From: Bradyrhizobium ivorense
GTDB taxonomy: Bacteria; Pseudomonadota; Alphaproteobacteria; Rhizobiales; Xanthobacteraceae
Length of the DNA: 64,000 nt
Assembly: GCF_900696085.1 (NCBI RefSeq)
Contig: NZ_CAADFC020000025.1
Span: 47,781 to 111,780, forward strand
Direction: 5' to 3'
Part shown: in pieces, positions 15,556 through 23,997 of the stretch
How positions within the stretch are numbered: the first letter of the stretch is position 1
Layout: each line of letters opens with the position of its first letter
Notes under the pieces: generated by a model
Told to the model about the DNA's origin: nothing
Databases searched by the model: none
What the model saw: the letters and a program-made list of their open reading frames with translations, nothing else
Translations under genes and position numbers: made by a program

Positions 15556-17571
15556 ATGTTCAAACGAATCCTGATCGCCAACCGCGGCGAGATCGCCTGC
15601 CGGGTCATCAAGACTGCGCGCCGTATGGGGATTGAGACGGTCGCCGTCTATTCCGAGGCCGACCGCGACGCGCTGCATGTCGAGATGGCCGACGAGGCCG
15701 TGCTGATCGGCCCGCCGGCCGCGGCCGAGAGCTACCTTCTGATCGACAAGATCGTCGAGGCCTGCCGCAAGACCGGCGCGCAGGCGGTACATCCCGGCTA
15801 CGGCTTCCTGTCCGAGCGCGAGGCGTTTCCGCGCGCGCTGGAGGCGGCCGGCATCGTGTTCATCGGCCCCAACCCGGGCGCGATCGCCGCGATGGGCGAC
15901 AAGATCGAATCCAAGAAGGCCGCTGCGAAGGCGAAAGTCTCGACCGTGCCCGGCCATCTCGGCGTGATCGAGGACGACAAGCACGCGGTGCAGATCGCCG
16001 ACGAGATCGGCTATCCCGTGATGATCAAGGCCTCCGCCGGCGGCGGCGGCAAGGGCATGCGGATCGCGCATTCCAAGGCGGAGGTCGCCGAAGGCTTCAA
16101 TCTGGCGAAAGCCGAGGCGAAATCCTCGTTCGGCGACGACCGCGTCTTCGTTGAAAAATTCATCGTCGATCCCCGGCACATCGAGATCCAGGTGCTCGGC
16201 GACAAGCACGGCAACGTGATCTATCTCGGCGAGCGCGAATGCTCGATCCAGCGCCGCAACCAGAAGGTCATCGAGGAGGCGCCGTCGCCGCTGCTGGATG
16301 AGACCACCCGCCGCAAGATGGGCGAGCAGGCGGTCGCGCTGGCCAAGGCGGTGAACTACGATTCGGCGGGCACCGTGGAGTTCGTCGCCGGCCAGGACAA
16401 GAGCTTCTACTTCCTGGAGATGAACACCCGTCTGCAGGTCGAGCATCCCGTCACCGAATTGATCACCGGCATCGATCTCGTCGAGCAGATGATCCGCGTC
16501 GCCGCCGGCGAGAAGCTTGCGATCGCGCAGAAGGACGTCACGCTGACCGGCTGGGCGGTGGAATCGCGCGTCTATGCCGAGGATCCGTTCCGCAACTTCC
16601 TGCCGTCGATCGGACGCCTGGTGAAATATCGCCCGCCGGCGGAAGCCAGCCATGACGGCGTCACGATCCGCAACGACACCGGCGTGCAGGAAGGCGGCGA
16701 GATCTCGATCCATTACGATCCGATGATCGCAAAGCTCGTTACCCATGCGCCGTCGCGTGCCGCCGCGATCGAGGCGCAGGCCACCGCGCTCGATGCGTTC
16801 TATGTCGACGGCATCAGGCACAACATTCCGTTCCTGTCGGCGCTGATGAACCATCCGCGCTGGCGCGAGGGCCGGCTCTCGACCGGCTTCATCGCCGAGG
16901 AATTTCCAAAGGGCTTTTCGGCGCGGCCGCCGGAAGGCGAGATCGCGCGGCGGCTTGCCGCGGTCGGCGCCGCCATCGACCACGTGCTGGGCGAGCGCAA
17001 GCGGCAGATTTCCGGCCAGATGGGCGGTCGCGTCGTGCAGCGCGAGCGGCGCCGCGCGGTGTGGCTCGATCGCGCCGAGATCGCGCTCGACGTCGCGCGC
17101 GAGGCTGACGCGATCGCGGTGCGCTTTATCGGCAGCGACAGCCTGCCGGGCAATCCGCACAATCTGGTGTCGAGCTGGGTGCCGGGCGAGCCGGTCTGGC
17201 AGGGCACCATCGACGGCAATTTTGTCGCGCTGCAGGTGCGCGCGATCAACAACGGCTTCCGCCTCGCGCATCAGGGCTTTGAGGTGCCGGTCTACGTCTT
17301 CACCGAGACCGAGGCGACCTCGGCGCGGCTGATGCCGGTGACCTCGGCGGCCGACACCGGCAAGAAGCTGCTGTGTCCGATGCCGGGCCTTGTGGTGTCG
17401 ATCGCCGTGACCGAGGGCCAAGAGGTCAAGGCCGGCGAGACGCTGGCCGTGGTCGAGGCGATGAAGATGCAGAACGTGCTGCGCGCCGAGCGCGACGGCA
17501 CGGTGAAGAAGATCCATGCCGCCGCCGGCGCCACGCTCGCCGTCGATGCGCTGATTCTGGAGTTCGTGTAG
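15556..17571 (+). CDS. pccA: Propionyl-CoA (acyl-CoA) carboxylase, biotin carboxylase/biotin carrier alpha subunit
   Basis: A 671-residue alpha subunit that carboxylates its own biotin with ATP and bicarbonate and hands CO2 to a beta subunit, here encoded elsewhere. The biotin carboxylase domain opens with FKRILIANRGEIACRV, has the glycine-rich ATP loop ASAGGGGKGMR, ERECSIQRRNQK and EMNTRLQVEHPVTE; a linker (BT) region follows, and the C-terminal lipoyl domain carries the biotinylated Lys at about 637 in VEAMKMQN. AMKMQN and overall length favour propionyl-CoA rather than methylcrotonyl-CoA carboxylase. ATG 15556 places the conserved N-terminus at residue 1. A REP-like palindrome follows immediately after the stop. 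Confidence 0.9.
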   Translation: MFKRILIANRGEIACRVIKTARRMGIETVAVYSEADRDALHVEMADEAVLIGPPAAAESYLLIDKIVEACRKTGAQAVHPGYGFLSEREAFPRALEAAGIVFIGPNPGAIAAMGDKIESKKAAAKAKVSTVPGHLGVIEDDKHAVQIADEIGYPVMIKASAGGGGKGMRIAHSKAEVAEGFNLAKAEAKSSFGDDRVFVEKFIVDPRHIEIQVLGDKHGNVIYLGERECSIQRRNQKVIEEAPSPLLDETTRRKMGEQAVALAKAVNYDSAGTVEFVAGQDKSFYFLEMNTRLQVEHPVTELITGIDLVEQMIRVAAGEKLAIAQKDVTLTGWAVESRVYAEDPFRNFLPSIGRLVKYRPPAEASHDGVTIRNDTGVQEGGEISIHYDPMIAKLVTHAPSRAAAIEAQATALDAFYVDGIRHNIPFLSALMNHPRWREGRLSTGFIAEEFPKGFSARPPEGEIARRLAAVGAAIDHVLGERKRQISGQMGGRVVQRERRRAVWLDRAEIALDVAREADAIAVRFIGSDSLPGNPHNLVSSWVPGEPVWQGTIDGNFVALQVRAINNGFRLAHQGFEVPVYVFTETEATSARLMPVTSAADTGKKLLCPMPGLVVSIAVTEGQEVKAGETLAVVEAMKMQNVLRAERDGTVKKIHAAAGATLAVDALILEFV

Positions 17572-17573
17572 AC

Positions 17574-17660
17574 CGTCATTGCGAGCGAAGCGAAGCAATC
17601 CATCTTTCCGCATATCGCGGCAGCAAGGATTGCTTCGTCGCTTCGCTCCTCGCAATGACG
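17574..17660. repeat. REP-like intergenic palindrome (GTCATTGCGAGCGAAGC family)
   Basis: A left arm starting CGTCATTGCGAGCGAAGCGA and a right arm ending TTCGCTCCTCGCAATGACG form an imperfect inverted repeat around a 30-base centre. It begins two bases after the pccA stop. As I recall, this element is highly repeated in Bradyrhizobium and relatives and acts as a mRNA 3' hairpin; the copy number cannot be checked here. Confidence 0.75.
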
Positions 17661-17682
17661 TGGAATATGGAGACGACGCACC

Positions 17683-18549
17683 ATGGCCTTCCGCAAATGC
17701 CGCGAAGCACTGCGCTCGATCCTGTCCGGATCGACCTGCATCCGCCCGGGCTCGGTCTATGATGCGACCTCGATCCGGATCGCAGAAGACCTCGGCTTTG
17801 AGCTCGGCATGTTCGGCGGCTCGGTGGCCTCGCTTGCGGTGCTCGGCGACCCTGATGTCGCGCTGATCACGCTGACCGAGCTGGCCGAGCAGGTGCGCCG
17901 GATGTCGCGCGCCTCGACATTGCCCTTCGTGGTCGATGCCGACCATGGCTACGGCAATGCGCTCAACGTCCGCCGCACCGTGCAGGAGCTGGAGGCCGCC
18001 GGCGCCGCGGGCCTCACCATCGAGGACACCTTGCTGCCGCAGGCGTTCGGCCAGGCCAAGCCGCAGCTGATCTCGCTGGAGGAGGGCGTCGGCAAGATGA
18101 AGGCCGCGCTCGACGGCCGCAGCGATCCGTCGCTGGTCATCCTCGGCCGCACCGGCGCCGTCTCGATCACCAGCCTGGACGATGCAATCGCGCGTGCTAG
18201 AGCTTATGAGGCGGTCGGCGTCGATGGACTGTTCCTGACCGGCATCAAGTCGCGCAGCGAGCTGGAGGCGCTGTCGGCGGCAACGACCTTGCCGATCGTG
18301 ACTGGCGGCGCACCGGAGGAGATGACTGCGCCCGACTATCTCGCCAGTCAGCGCGTCAGGATCGCGCTGCAGGGCCACGCGCCGTTTGCCGCCGCGACGC
18401 AAGCCGTCTACGAGACGCTGAAGGCGCTGCGCGAAGGCACCTCGCCGAAGCACCTGAAGGGCATTGCTTCGGCCGAACTGACCAGCCGCGCGATGCGCGA
18501 GTCGGAGATGAAAGCGCGCAGCAGCGAGTTTCTGGGCCTCAAGACATGA
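17683..18549 (+). CDS. Oxaloacetate decarboxylase-like enzyme (isocitrate lyase/PEP mutase superfamily)
   Basis: A 288-residue TIM-barrel enzyme of the ICL/PEPM superfamily. Typical residues are RPGSVYDATSIRIAEDLGFE, the metal-binding DADHGYGNALNVRRTV and GLTIEDTLLP. The short length, absence of the isocitrate lyase KKCGH loop and the DADHGYGNALNV signature match the oxaloacetate decarboxylase subgroup, which converts oxaloacetate to pyruvate and CO2. Substrate is inferred from that subgroup only. Its last four bases overlap acyP, so the two are co-translated. It may share a transcript with pccA, from which it is separated by a 111-base palindrome region. Confidence 0.82.
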   Translation: MAFRKCREALRSILSGSTCIRPGSVYDATSIRIAEDLGFELGMFGGSVASLAVLGDPDVALITLTELAEQVRRMSRASTLPFVVDADHGYGNALNVRRTVQELEAAGAAGLTIEDTLLPQAFGQAKPQLISLEEGVGKMKAALDGRSDPSLVILGRTGAVSITSLDDAIARARAYEAVGVDGLFLTGIKSRSELEALSAATTLPIVTGGAPEEMTAPDYLASQRVRIALQGHAPFAAATQAVYETLKALREGTSPKHLKGIASAELTSRAMRESEMKARSSEFLGLKT

Positions 18550-18845
18550 GCGGCGTGATCCGCCACGTCACCATCAGCGGCCGCGTCCAGGGCGTCGGTT
18601 ACCGGGCATGGGTCGAGGACGAGGCGGTCTCGCGGGGCCTCGAGGGCTGGGTGCGCAACCGCCGCGACGGCAGCGTCGAGGCGGTGTTTTGTGGCCCCGA
18701 GGACGTCGTATCCGGGATGATCGCGGCATGCGATCGCGGGCCGGTGTCGGCGCGGGTCGGTGCCGTGCAGGCCGCATCAGGCAGTTCCGATCTTCTCAAC
18801 CTGCGCCGGGCAGGGGAGCGGTTCTCGGTGCTGCCGACGCTGTAG
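18546..18845 (+). CDS. acyP: Acylphosphatase
   Basis: A 99-residue acylphosphatase that hydrolyses acyl phosphates. The phosphate-binding loop GRVQGVGYR carries the catalytic Arg at residue 20, and GWVRNRRDGSVEAV carries the catalytic Asn at residue 38. Length is the usual one for the family. The start codon overlaps the preceding stop by ATGA, indicating translational coupling with the oxaloacetate decarboxylase-like gene. Confidence 0.95.
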   Translation: MSGVIRHVTISGRVQGVGYRAWVEDEAVSRGLEGWVRNRRDGSVEAVFCGPEDVVSGMIAACDRGPVSARVGAVQAASGSSDLLNLRRAGERFSVLPTL

Positions 18846-18866
18846 GTCGCACTGCAAGGCGCCGCT

Positions 18867-19679
18867 TCACCCGGCGGCCGAAATCACCAGCGCCTGGATC
18901 TTGCCGTCGATTGCGCCCGTGCCGAAACGACGCGCCAGCGCCTCCGCGGCGCTTTTCGTCGCGGCCTCGAGCGCGGCTGCGCCGTGGCTCTCGATCTCGC
19001 CGCGCATCGGCGTGCCCTGGCAGTAGGCGATAGCCACATCTTGGGGCGACGCCGCCGGGCTTCGATGCGCGATCGTCTCGATCGCAATGTCCTTGAATCC
19101 CGCGGCGGCCAGGTCGGCGCGGATGCGCGCGGCATCATGGTAGCCATGCGGCGTGCGCGCCAGGAATTGCGGAGGGTTGTCCGGGAATAACGTCTGCAGC
19201 GCATGGATCACGACGTCGGCAAACTCATTGTCCGCGATCCGGTCCCAGACATTGAACAGCAAGTGTCCGCCGCCCCGCAGCACGCGGCGGGCTTCGGCAT
19301 AGCCCTTGACCCGGTCGGGAAAGAACATCGCGCCAAACTGGCAGGCGACAACATCGAAGCTTGCATCCTCGAACGGCAGGGCAAGTGCGTCGGCCTGTTG
19401 CCAGGTGATGTCGGGCCGGTCCGGCATATTGGATTTCGCGCGCGCAATCATCGGCTCGTTCAGATCGGTTGCCACGATGCTGACATCGCGGCCGAGCGCC
19501 GACGACAGCGCGCGCGTCACCGCACCGGTCCCGGCGGCGGTCTCGAGCAGGTCGCGCGGCCGGCACGCCCTGACGCGCTGCGCGAGATCGCGCGCGTAGG
19601 GTTCGAAGATCATCGGCACGAGCAGCCGGTCGTAGAGTTCCGGAATGGAGCCGACGAACTCCTTGTCAGACGCTGCCAT
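18867..19679 (-). CDS. Class I SAM-dependent methyltransferase
   Basis: A 270-residue methyltransferase of the UbiE/type-11 class. The SAM-binding motif is LLETAAGTGAVTRALSS near residue 45, followed by ATDLNEPMIARA, the acidic QQADALALPFEDASFDVV and VLRGGGHLLFNVWD. The substrate is unknown. ATG 19679 follows GGAGGAG with 7 bases spacing, which fixes the start and excludes a longer Arg/Gly-rich N-terminus. It faces the GbsR-type regulator gene divergently. Confidence 0.85.
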   Translation of the reverse strand: MAASDKEFVGSIPELYDRLLVPMIFEPYARDLAQRVRACRPRDLLETAAGTGAVTRALSSALGRDVSIVATDLNEPMIARAKSNMPDRPDITWQQADALALPFEDASFDVVACQFGAMFFPDRVKGYAEARRVLRGGGHLLFNVWDRIADNEFADVVIHALQTLFPDNPPQFLARTPHGYHDAARIRADLAAAGFKDIAIETIAHRSPAASPQDVAIAYCQGTPMRGEIESHGAAALEAATKSAAEALARRFGTGAIDGKIQALVISAAG

Positions 19680-19863
19680 GGCTCGATCTCCTCCGCGCGG
19701 CCGCCGACCAGGCCGACGACATCCATCTGTCCAACCCGCCGCCAGCTTGAACGAACGCCGCGACGGCCACAAAGAAAAACCGCGTCACTCGCGCTGAATT
19801 GTCATCACACGCAGATCACAGAGATCGTGAGGCGGACAGTCTTTCGCGGTCGGGACGGGGCCC

Positions 19864-19892
19864 TTGACTTTCGCTCCGAACTGTCTGATATT
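19864..19892 (+). promoter_or_regulatory. Putative sigma-70 promoter of the GbsR-DUF4166-epimerase operon
   Basis: TTGACT at 19864-19869 and GATATT at 19887-19892 are separated by 17 bases. The start codon follows only 6 bases after the -10 element, so the mRNA would be nearly leaderless unless transcription starts inside the palindrome. The -10 matches only four of six positions. Confidence 0.4.
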
Positions 19893-19908
19893 TCTGTCAT
19901 GACAGAAA
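19891..19908. promoter_or_regulatory. Perfect 18-bp palindrome covering the start codon of a GbsR/MarR-type regulator gene
   Basis: TTTCTGTCATGACAGAAA is its own reverse complement over all 18 bases. It abuts the putative -10 element and contains the ATG at 19899. Winged-helix MarR/GbsR dimers bind such palindromes, so it is probably the autoregulatory operator of the gene it overlaps. Confidence 0.6.
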
Positions 19909-20456
19909 CAACCGCCAAGAAGAAACTCCCCACCGTCGTCGAGCGCTTCATCCTGCATTGGGGCGACATGGGCGACGAGTGGGGCGTCAACCGTTCGGTC
20001 AGCCAGATCCACGGGCTGCTCTATCTGGCGGAAGCGCCGATGACCGCGGAGGACATCGCCGACACGCTCGGCATGGCGCGCTCCAACGTTTCCAACTCGA
20101 TCAAGGAATTGCTGGCCTGGGGGCTGATCCGCCGGGTGCCGATCCTCGGCGACCGCCGCGACCACTTCGAGGCCGAGACCGACATCTGGGAGGTCGCGGC
20201 CAGGATCGCCGCCGGCCGCAAGGAGCGCGAGATCGACCCGGCCGTCGCCGCGCTGCGCGCCTGCGTGTCCGACGCCGCCGACGATCCGGCGATCAGCCCG
20301 GTCGCCAGCAAGCGGCTGAAGGAGATGCTGGCGTTCACCGAGCTGGTCGACCGCTGGTACGAGCAGATGCTGAAGGTGCCGCGGCCGCGTTTGGTCGCGC
20401 TGATCAAGCTCGGCGAGAAGGTCGTGAGTTTCCTGCCGACAGGCAAAGCCAAATAG
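19899..20456 (+). CDS. GbsR/MarR-family winged-helix transcriptional regulator
   Basis: A 185-residue regulator. Residues about 25-90 form the winged helix (VSQIHGLLYLAEAPMTAEDIADTLGMARSNVSNSIKELL, then wing RRVPILGDRRDHFEAE); the C-terminal part is helical and probably dimerises. ATG 19899 is chosen because the longer open frame upstream runs through the promoter and lacks regulator-like sequence. It leads an operon with a DUF4166 protein and a TIGR01777 epimerase. The perfect palindrome over its start codon suggests autorepression. Ligand unknown; relatives include osmotic/betaine regulators, but nothing here links to betaine. Confidence 0.85.
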   Translation: MTETTAKKKLPTVVERFILHWGDMGDEWGVNRSVSQIHGLLYLAEAPMTAEDIADTLGMARSNVSNSIKELLAWGLIRRVPILGDRRDHFEAETDIWEVAARIAAGRKEREIDPAVAALRACVSDAADDPAISPVASKRLKEMLAFTELVDRWYEQMLKVPRPRLVALIKLGEKVVSFLPTGKAK

Positions 20457-20480
20457 GGGCGGCGGTAACGGGAGTGTGCG

Positions 20481-21146
20481 ATGGCGTCAGCAAGGATTTC
20501 CACCTTAAGGACATCGCCGGTCTCGGATACAAAACTGCTCGACGACCGTCGCTTCCGCACATTGCTGTCGGACGAGGATTGGGGGCGTCTCCCGGTCGCG
20601 ATCTGGCGGCGATTTTCAAAGCGCTTCGAGGACGGCAACACCGTCGTCTATGTCGGCGAGGTCGATGAGGCCAGCTTCAGCCGAGCCGGCTGGTGGCTGG
20701 CGCGGGCGGCGCGCCTGATCGGCGGACCGCTGCCGACCGGCAGCGAGACGCAGGTGCCGATGGTCGTCACGGTCACCGAGGACGCCGCCAGCGGCGGCCA
20801 GATCTGGAGCCGGATCTGCGCGCGCCGCGACGGGTTTCCGCAGGTCATTCACTCCGCAAAACGCTTCGCCGGTCCGACCGGCCTGGAAGAGTATGTCGGC
20901 TTTGGCGTCAGCATGGCGCTGCGCATCGCGGTCGAGCACGAGGCGCTGGCGTTTCACAGCGTGTTCTATTCGCTGCAGCTCGGCCCATTTCGGCTGCGGC
21001 TGCCGGAATGGCTGACCCCCGGCGACCTCACCGTGACCCATTCCGATCTCGGCGGCGGCGACTTCCGCTTCACGCTCGAGATCATCCACCCGCGTTTTGG
21101 CCGGCTGCTGCGGCAGTCGGCCGTGTTCAGGGAGGCCTCGTCATGA
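20481..21146 (+). CDS. DUF4166 domain protein
   Basis: A 221-residue protein matching the DUF4166 pattern in its middle and C-terminal part (RRFSKRFEDGNTVVYVGEV, WSRICARRDGFPQVIHSAKRF, EYVGFGVSMALRIAVE, FALEIIHPRFGRLLRQ-like ending). The function of the domain is not known; it is frequently found with NAD-dependent epimerase-like proteins, as here. No signal peptide or membrane helix. Its stop overlaps the start of the next gene by four bases (ATGA). Confidence 0.75.
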   Translation: MASARISTLRTSPVSDTKLLDDRRFRTLLSDEDWGRLPVAIWRRFSKRFEDGNTVVYVGEVDEASFSRAGWWLARAARLIGGPLPTGSETQVPMVVTVTEDAASGGQIWSRICARRDGFPQVIHSAKRFAGPTGLEEYVGFGVSMALRIAVEHEALAFHSVFYSLQLGPFRLRLPEWLTPGDLTVTHSDLGGGDFRFTLEIIHPRFGRLLRQSAVFREASS

Positions 21147-22579
21147 CGCCGCTGCTTTGGACGCTGATCGCGATACAGATCGTGATGGGCGTGTTCGACA
21201 CCTTCTATCATCACGAGTTCACCGAGCGGCTGGCCTGGCGTCCCTCGCAGCGTTACGAGCTCAAGCTGCACGGCGTGCGCAACATGCTCTATGCACTGCT
21301 GTTCCTGGTGCTCGGCTGGCTCGAGGTGCACGGTATCTTCGCAATGGCGGTCATCGCGGTGCTGGTCGTCGAGGTCGTGATCACCTTGATGGACTTCGTC
21401 GAGGAGGATCTGAGCCGCAAGCTGCCGCCGAGCGAGCGGATCAATCACACGCTGCTCGCGCTCAACTATGGCGCCATCCTCGTGCTGCTGCTGCCGGTGC
21501 TGATCGGCTGGGCGATGCGGCCGACCGGCATCGTGCTGGCCTATACCGAATGGCTCAGCATCATTGCGGCCGCCTCGGCGGTCGGCGCCGCGCTGTGCGG
21601 CATCAGGGATTTCGCGGCGGCGCGGCGCCTCGGACGGATGACCTCGGTGCCTGCGGCGAGCTTGGTCGAGAAACTGCCGGCGCGGCAGACCGTGCTGGTC
21701 ACCGGCGCGACCGGCTTCATCGGCAGCCGTCTGGTCGCAAGCCTCACCGCATCACGCCATCAGGTGATTGCGCTGATCCGCAACCCGGCCAAGGCCGACA
21801 TGCTGCCGCCGCCGATCACGCTGATCACCGGCCTCGAGCAGCTGTCCGCCGACACGAAGATCGACGCGATCGTCAATCTCGCCGGCGAGCCGATTGGCAA
21901 CGGCCTGTGGACCGAAGCCAAGCGCCGCAAAATTCTGGCCTCGCGCATCGACATGACCGCCGATGTCGTCAAGCTGATCGCGCGGCTGGAACACAAGCCG
22001 TCCGTGCTGGTGAACGGCTCGGCGATCGGCTGGTACGGGCTCTGGCAGGACCAGGTGCTGACCGAGTCGGCAAAATCTCACGCCTGCTTCAGTCATGAGC
22101 TGTGCGAGGCCTGGGAGAACGCGGCGCGGCCGGCCGCCGACCACGGCGTGCGCGTCGCTTACTTGCGGATCGGTCTCGTGATCGGCACTGATGGCGGCTT
22201 CATCACGCGGATGCTGACGCCGTTCGAGTTCGGGCTCGGCGGGCCGCTCGGCTCCGGCAAGCAGTGGATGTCGTGGATCGAGCGCGACGATCTGGTGCGA
22301 CTGATCGCGCATGTGATCGCCAAGCCCGAACTGTCCGGCCCGATCAACGCGACCGCGCCGATCCCGGTGACCAACACGAAGTTCACCGAAGAGCTCGGCC
22401 GCCGTTTGCATCGACCCGCGATCTTCCGCGTTCCCGCCGCGCTGCTGCGCGCCGTCGGCGGCGACTTCGCCAACGAGCTCCTGCTCGGCGGCCAGCGCGT
22501 GCTGCCGAACAAGGCGCTGAGCAACGGCTTTGTATTCCGGCACGAAACCCTGCGCAGCGCGTTCGAGGCGATTTTGTGA
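21143..22579 (+). CDS. Membrane-fused TIGR01777-type NAD(P)-dependent epimerase/oxidoreductase
   Basis: A 478-residue fusion. Residues about 1-150 form a four- to five-helix membrane domain (MTPLLWTLIAIQIVMGVFDT, MLYALLFLVLGWLEV, AMAVIAVLVVEVVITLM, ILVLLLPVLIGWAM), while residues about 180-478 are an extended short-chain dehydrogenase/epimerase of the SulA/TIGR01777 type (VLVTGATGFIGSRLVASL; VNGSAIGWYG; PLGSGKQWMSWIERDD). Most TIGR01777 proteins are soluble and about 300 residues, so the membrane domain is an addition. It is the last gene of the GbsR operon and overlaps DUF4166 by ATGA. Substrate unknown. Confidence 0.85.
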   Translation: MTPLLWTLIAIQIVMGVFDTFYHHEFTERLAWRPSQRYELKLHGVRNMLYALLFLVLGWLEVHGIFAMAVIAVLVVEVVITLMDFVEEDLSRKLPPSERINHTLLALNYGAILVLLLPVLIGWAMRPTGIVLAYTEWLSIIAAASAVGAALCGIRDFAAARRLGRMTSVPAASLVEKLPARQTVLVTGATGFIGSRLVASLTASRHQVIALIRNPAKADMLPPPITLITGLEQLSADTKIDAIVNLAGEPIGNGLWTEAKRRKILASRIDMTADVVKLIARLEHKPSVLVNGSAIGWYGLWQDQVLTESAKSHACFSHELCEAWENAARPAADHGVRVAYLRIGLVIGTDGGFITRMLTPFEFGLGGPLGSGKQWMSWIERDDLVRLIAHVIAKPELSGPINATAPIPVTNTKFTEELGRRLHRPAIFRVPAALLRAVGGDFANELLLGGQRVLPNKALSNGFVFRHETLRSAFEAIL

Positions 22580-22589
22580 GGAGGCGAGG

Positions 22590-23015
22590 ATGTCCAGCAA
22601 CTGTACCCACGCATTCGGGGGCTGGCTCGCGGGATGCGGCGCCGCGACGGCGGTCATCTCCGCCGTCGTGCAGACCTTCTTCATGATCGCATCAGGCGGC
22701 GATGTCGCGCGATTGCTGCAAGGGATCGCTGTGCTTGTGCTTCCTTCCGCAATGGTTTTCGTCATCACCTGCCTGCTGACCGCCATTCCTGCGGCCGTCG
22801 TCGTCTGGCTTGGCGAGGCGTTCCGAATCCGATCGGCGATGTTCTTTGGCTGCGCCGGCGCTGCGATCGGAGCCTTGAGCATCAGCGTGCTGATGCGGTC
22901 CGCCGCCGTCTGGACGTCGGGAGTAGGCATTCTGTTCATCGTGGCGGGGTTTGTCGCCGGCCTGACCTACTATTTCGTCACGCGCGAGCTCGCTGCCTAC
23001 GAGCATTCGATGTGA
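22590..23015 (+). CDS. Four-helix membrane protein, unknown
   Basis: A 141-residue protein with four hydrophobic helices (GCGAATAVISAVVQTFFMIAS; IAVLVLPSAMVFVITCLLTA; MFFGCAGAAIGALSISVLM; GILFIVAGFVAGLTYYFV). A strong GAGGCGAGG ribosome site sits directly before ATG 22590, 11 bases after the epimerase stop, so it is likely co-transcribed. No family recognised. Confidence 0.65.
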   Translation: MSSNCTHAFGGWLAGCGAATAVISAVVQTFFMIASGGDVARLLQGIAVLVLPSAMVFVITCLLTAIPAAVVVWLGEAFRIRSAMFFGCAGAAIGALSISVLMRSAAVWTSGVGILFIVAGFVAGLTYYFVTRELAAYEHSM

Positions 23016-23021
23016 GACCGC

Positions 23022-23876
23022 CTACGCTGTCGCGGCGACGCTGCGGAACGTCGCCGCCAGCGTCCGCAACGCCGCGAGCTTGGCGGGATCGCTGACCTTC
23101 GAATGCAGCATCACCTTCGAGGTGCCGAGCTTCGGCAGCTTGTGCGCCGGTCCGATATCGACCAGGCCCGGCGGCGCGATGCGGCGGACGAGGGGGGCGA
23201 TCGCGAGGCCGGCGAGCGCGGCGGCGACCACCGCGGTGACGCCGCCGCCGACGAAGCTTTCGGTCCAGGGCACGCCGGCCTTGTCGAGGGCGCGAACGGC
23301 GAGCGCGCGCACCCCGCAGGGCGGTGCCAATGTCGCGAGCGGCAGCGCGTCGCCGCGCGGCCACACGAAGCGCTTTGCCGCGAACCAGCCGAATTCGTCT
23401 TCCGTCAGTTTCTCGCCGCCGCGCCGGCTGCCTTCCTGGCGCACGATCACGGCGTCGAGCTCGCCGGTGTCGTAGGCGTCGAGCACGGCGCGCGAGAAGC
23501 CGATGGTCACGGCGAGCGCCAGCTGCGAGGCCATCGCGTGCAGCCGCTCCAGCAGCGGCACCAGCTCGGGGCCGGCGGCATGATCGCTGATCCCGAGCGT
23601 CAGAAGCTGCCGCGCCGGCCGCTCGCCCGACAGCGCACGTTCATGCACCTCGATCAGCGCGCGGGCGTGGTGCAGGAAGGCGGCGCCGTCGGCGGTGAGC
23701 CGCACCGCGCGCGGCGAACGCTCGACCAGCCGCTTGCCGAGCACGGTCTCCAGCCGTTGCAGTTTCATGCTGATCGCTGCCTGCGTGGTGCCGAGTGCCT
23801 CGGCAGCGCGGGTAAAGCCCTGCAGCTCGGCGACGAGGAGGAAGGCCTGCACGGTATCGATGTCGAGCGTGGTCAT
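23022..23876 (-). CDS. LysR-family transcriptional regulator
   Basis: A 284-residue LysR-type regulator. The N-terminal winged helix is complete (VQAFLLVAELQGFTRAAEALGTTQAAISMKLQRLETVLGKRLVERSPRAVRLTADG), and the C-terminal effector-binding domain spans residues about 90-284. It is divergent from a tautomerase gene, with an inverted repeat of LysR-box form between them, so it very likely controls that gene and itself. The effector is unknown. Confidence 0.92.
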   Translation of the reverse strand: MTTLDIDTVQAFLLVAELQGFTRAAEALGTTQAAISMKLQRLETVLGKRLVERSPRAVRLTADGAAFLHHARALIEVHERALSGERPARQLLTLGISDHAAGPELVPLLERLHAMASQLALAVTIGFSRAVLDAYDTGELDAVIVRQEGSRRGGEKLTEDEFGWFAAKRFVWPRGDALPLATLAPPCGVRALAVRALDKAGVPWTESFVGGGVTAVVAAALAGLAIAPLVRRIAPPGLVDIGPAHKLPKLGTSKVMLHSKVSDPAKLAALRTLAATFRSVAATA

Positions 23877-23904
23877 AAATGATCAACAATCGTTATCATT
23901 GCTA

Positions 23905-23925
23905 TTGGTATGGATAAGATACCAA
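23905..23925. promoter_or_regulatory. LysR-type operator between the regulator and the tautomerase gene
   Basis: The arms TTGGTAT (23905-23911) and ATACCAA (23919-23925) are a perfect 7-bp inverted repeat around GGATAAG. The spacing fits a T-N11-A LysR box. It lies 29 bases from the lysR start and 72 bases from the tautomerase start. Confidence 0.6.
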
Positions 23926-23997
23926 GATGGTGCGGAAAGGTCTAGCTAGGAGGGGCGCGGTTGACCCGCGCCAACGGAATTCAAGGAGAGACCGACC

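Noticed and set aside
15391..18453. Minus-strand 1020-codon frame opposite pccA and the decarboxylase gene
   Set aside because: A shadow of the real genes; no start signal or domain, and it runs through a REP-like palindrome.
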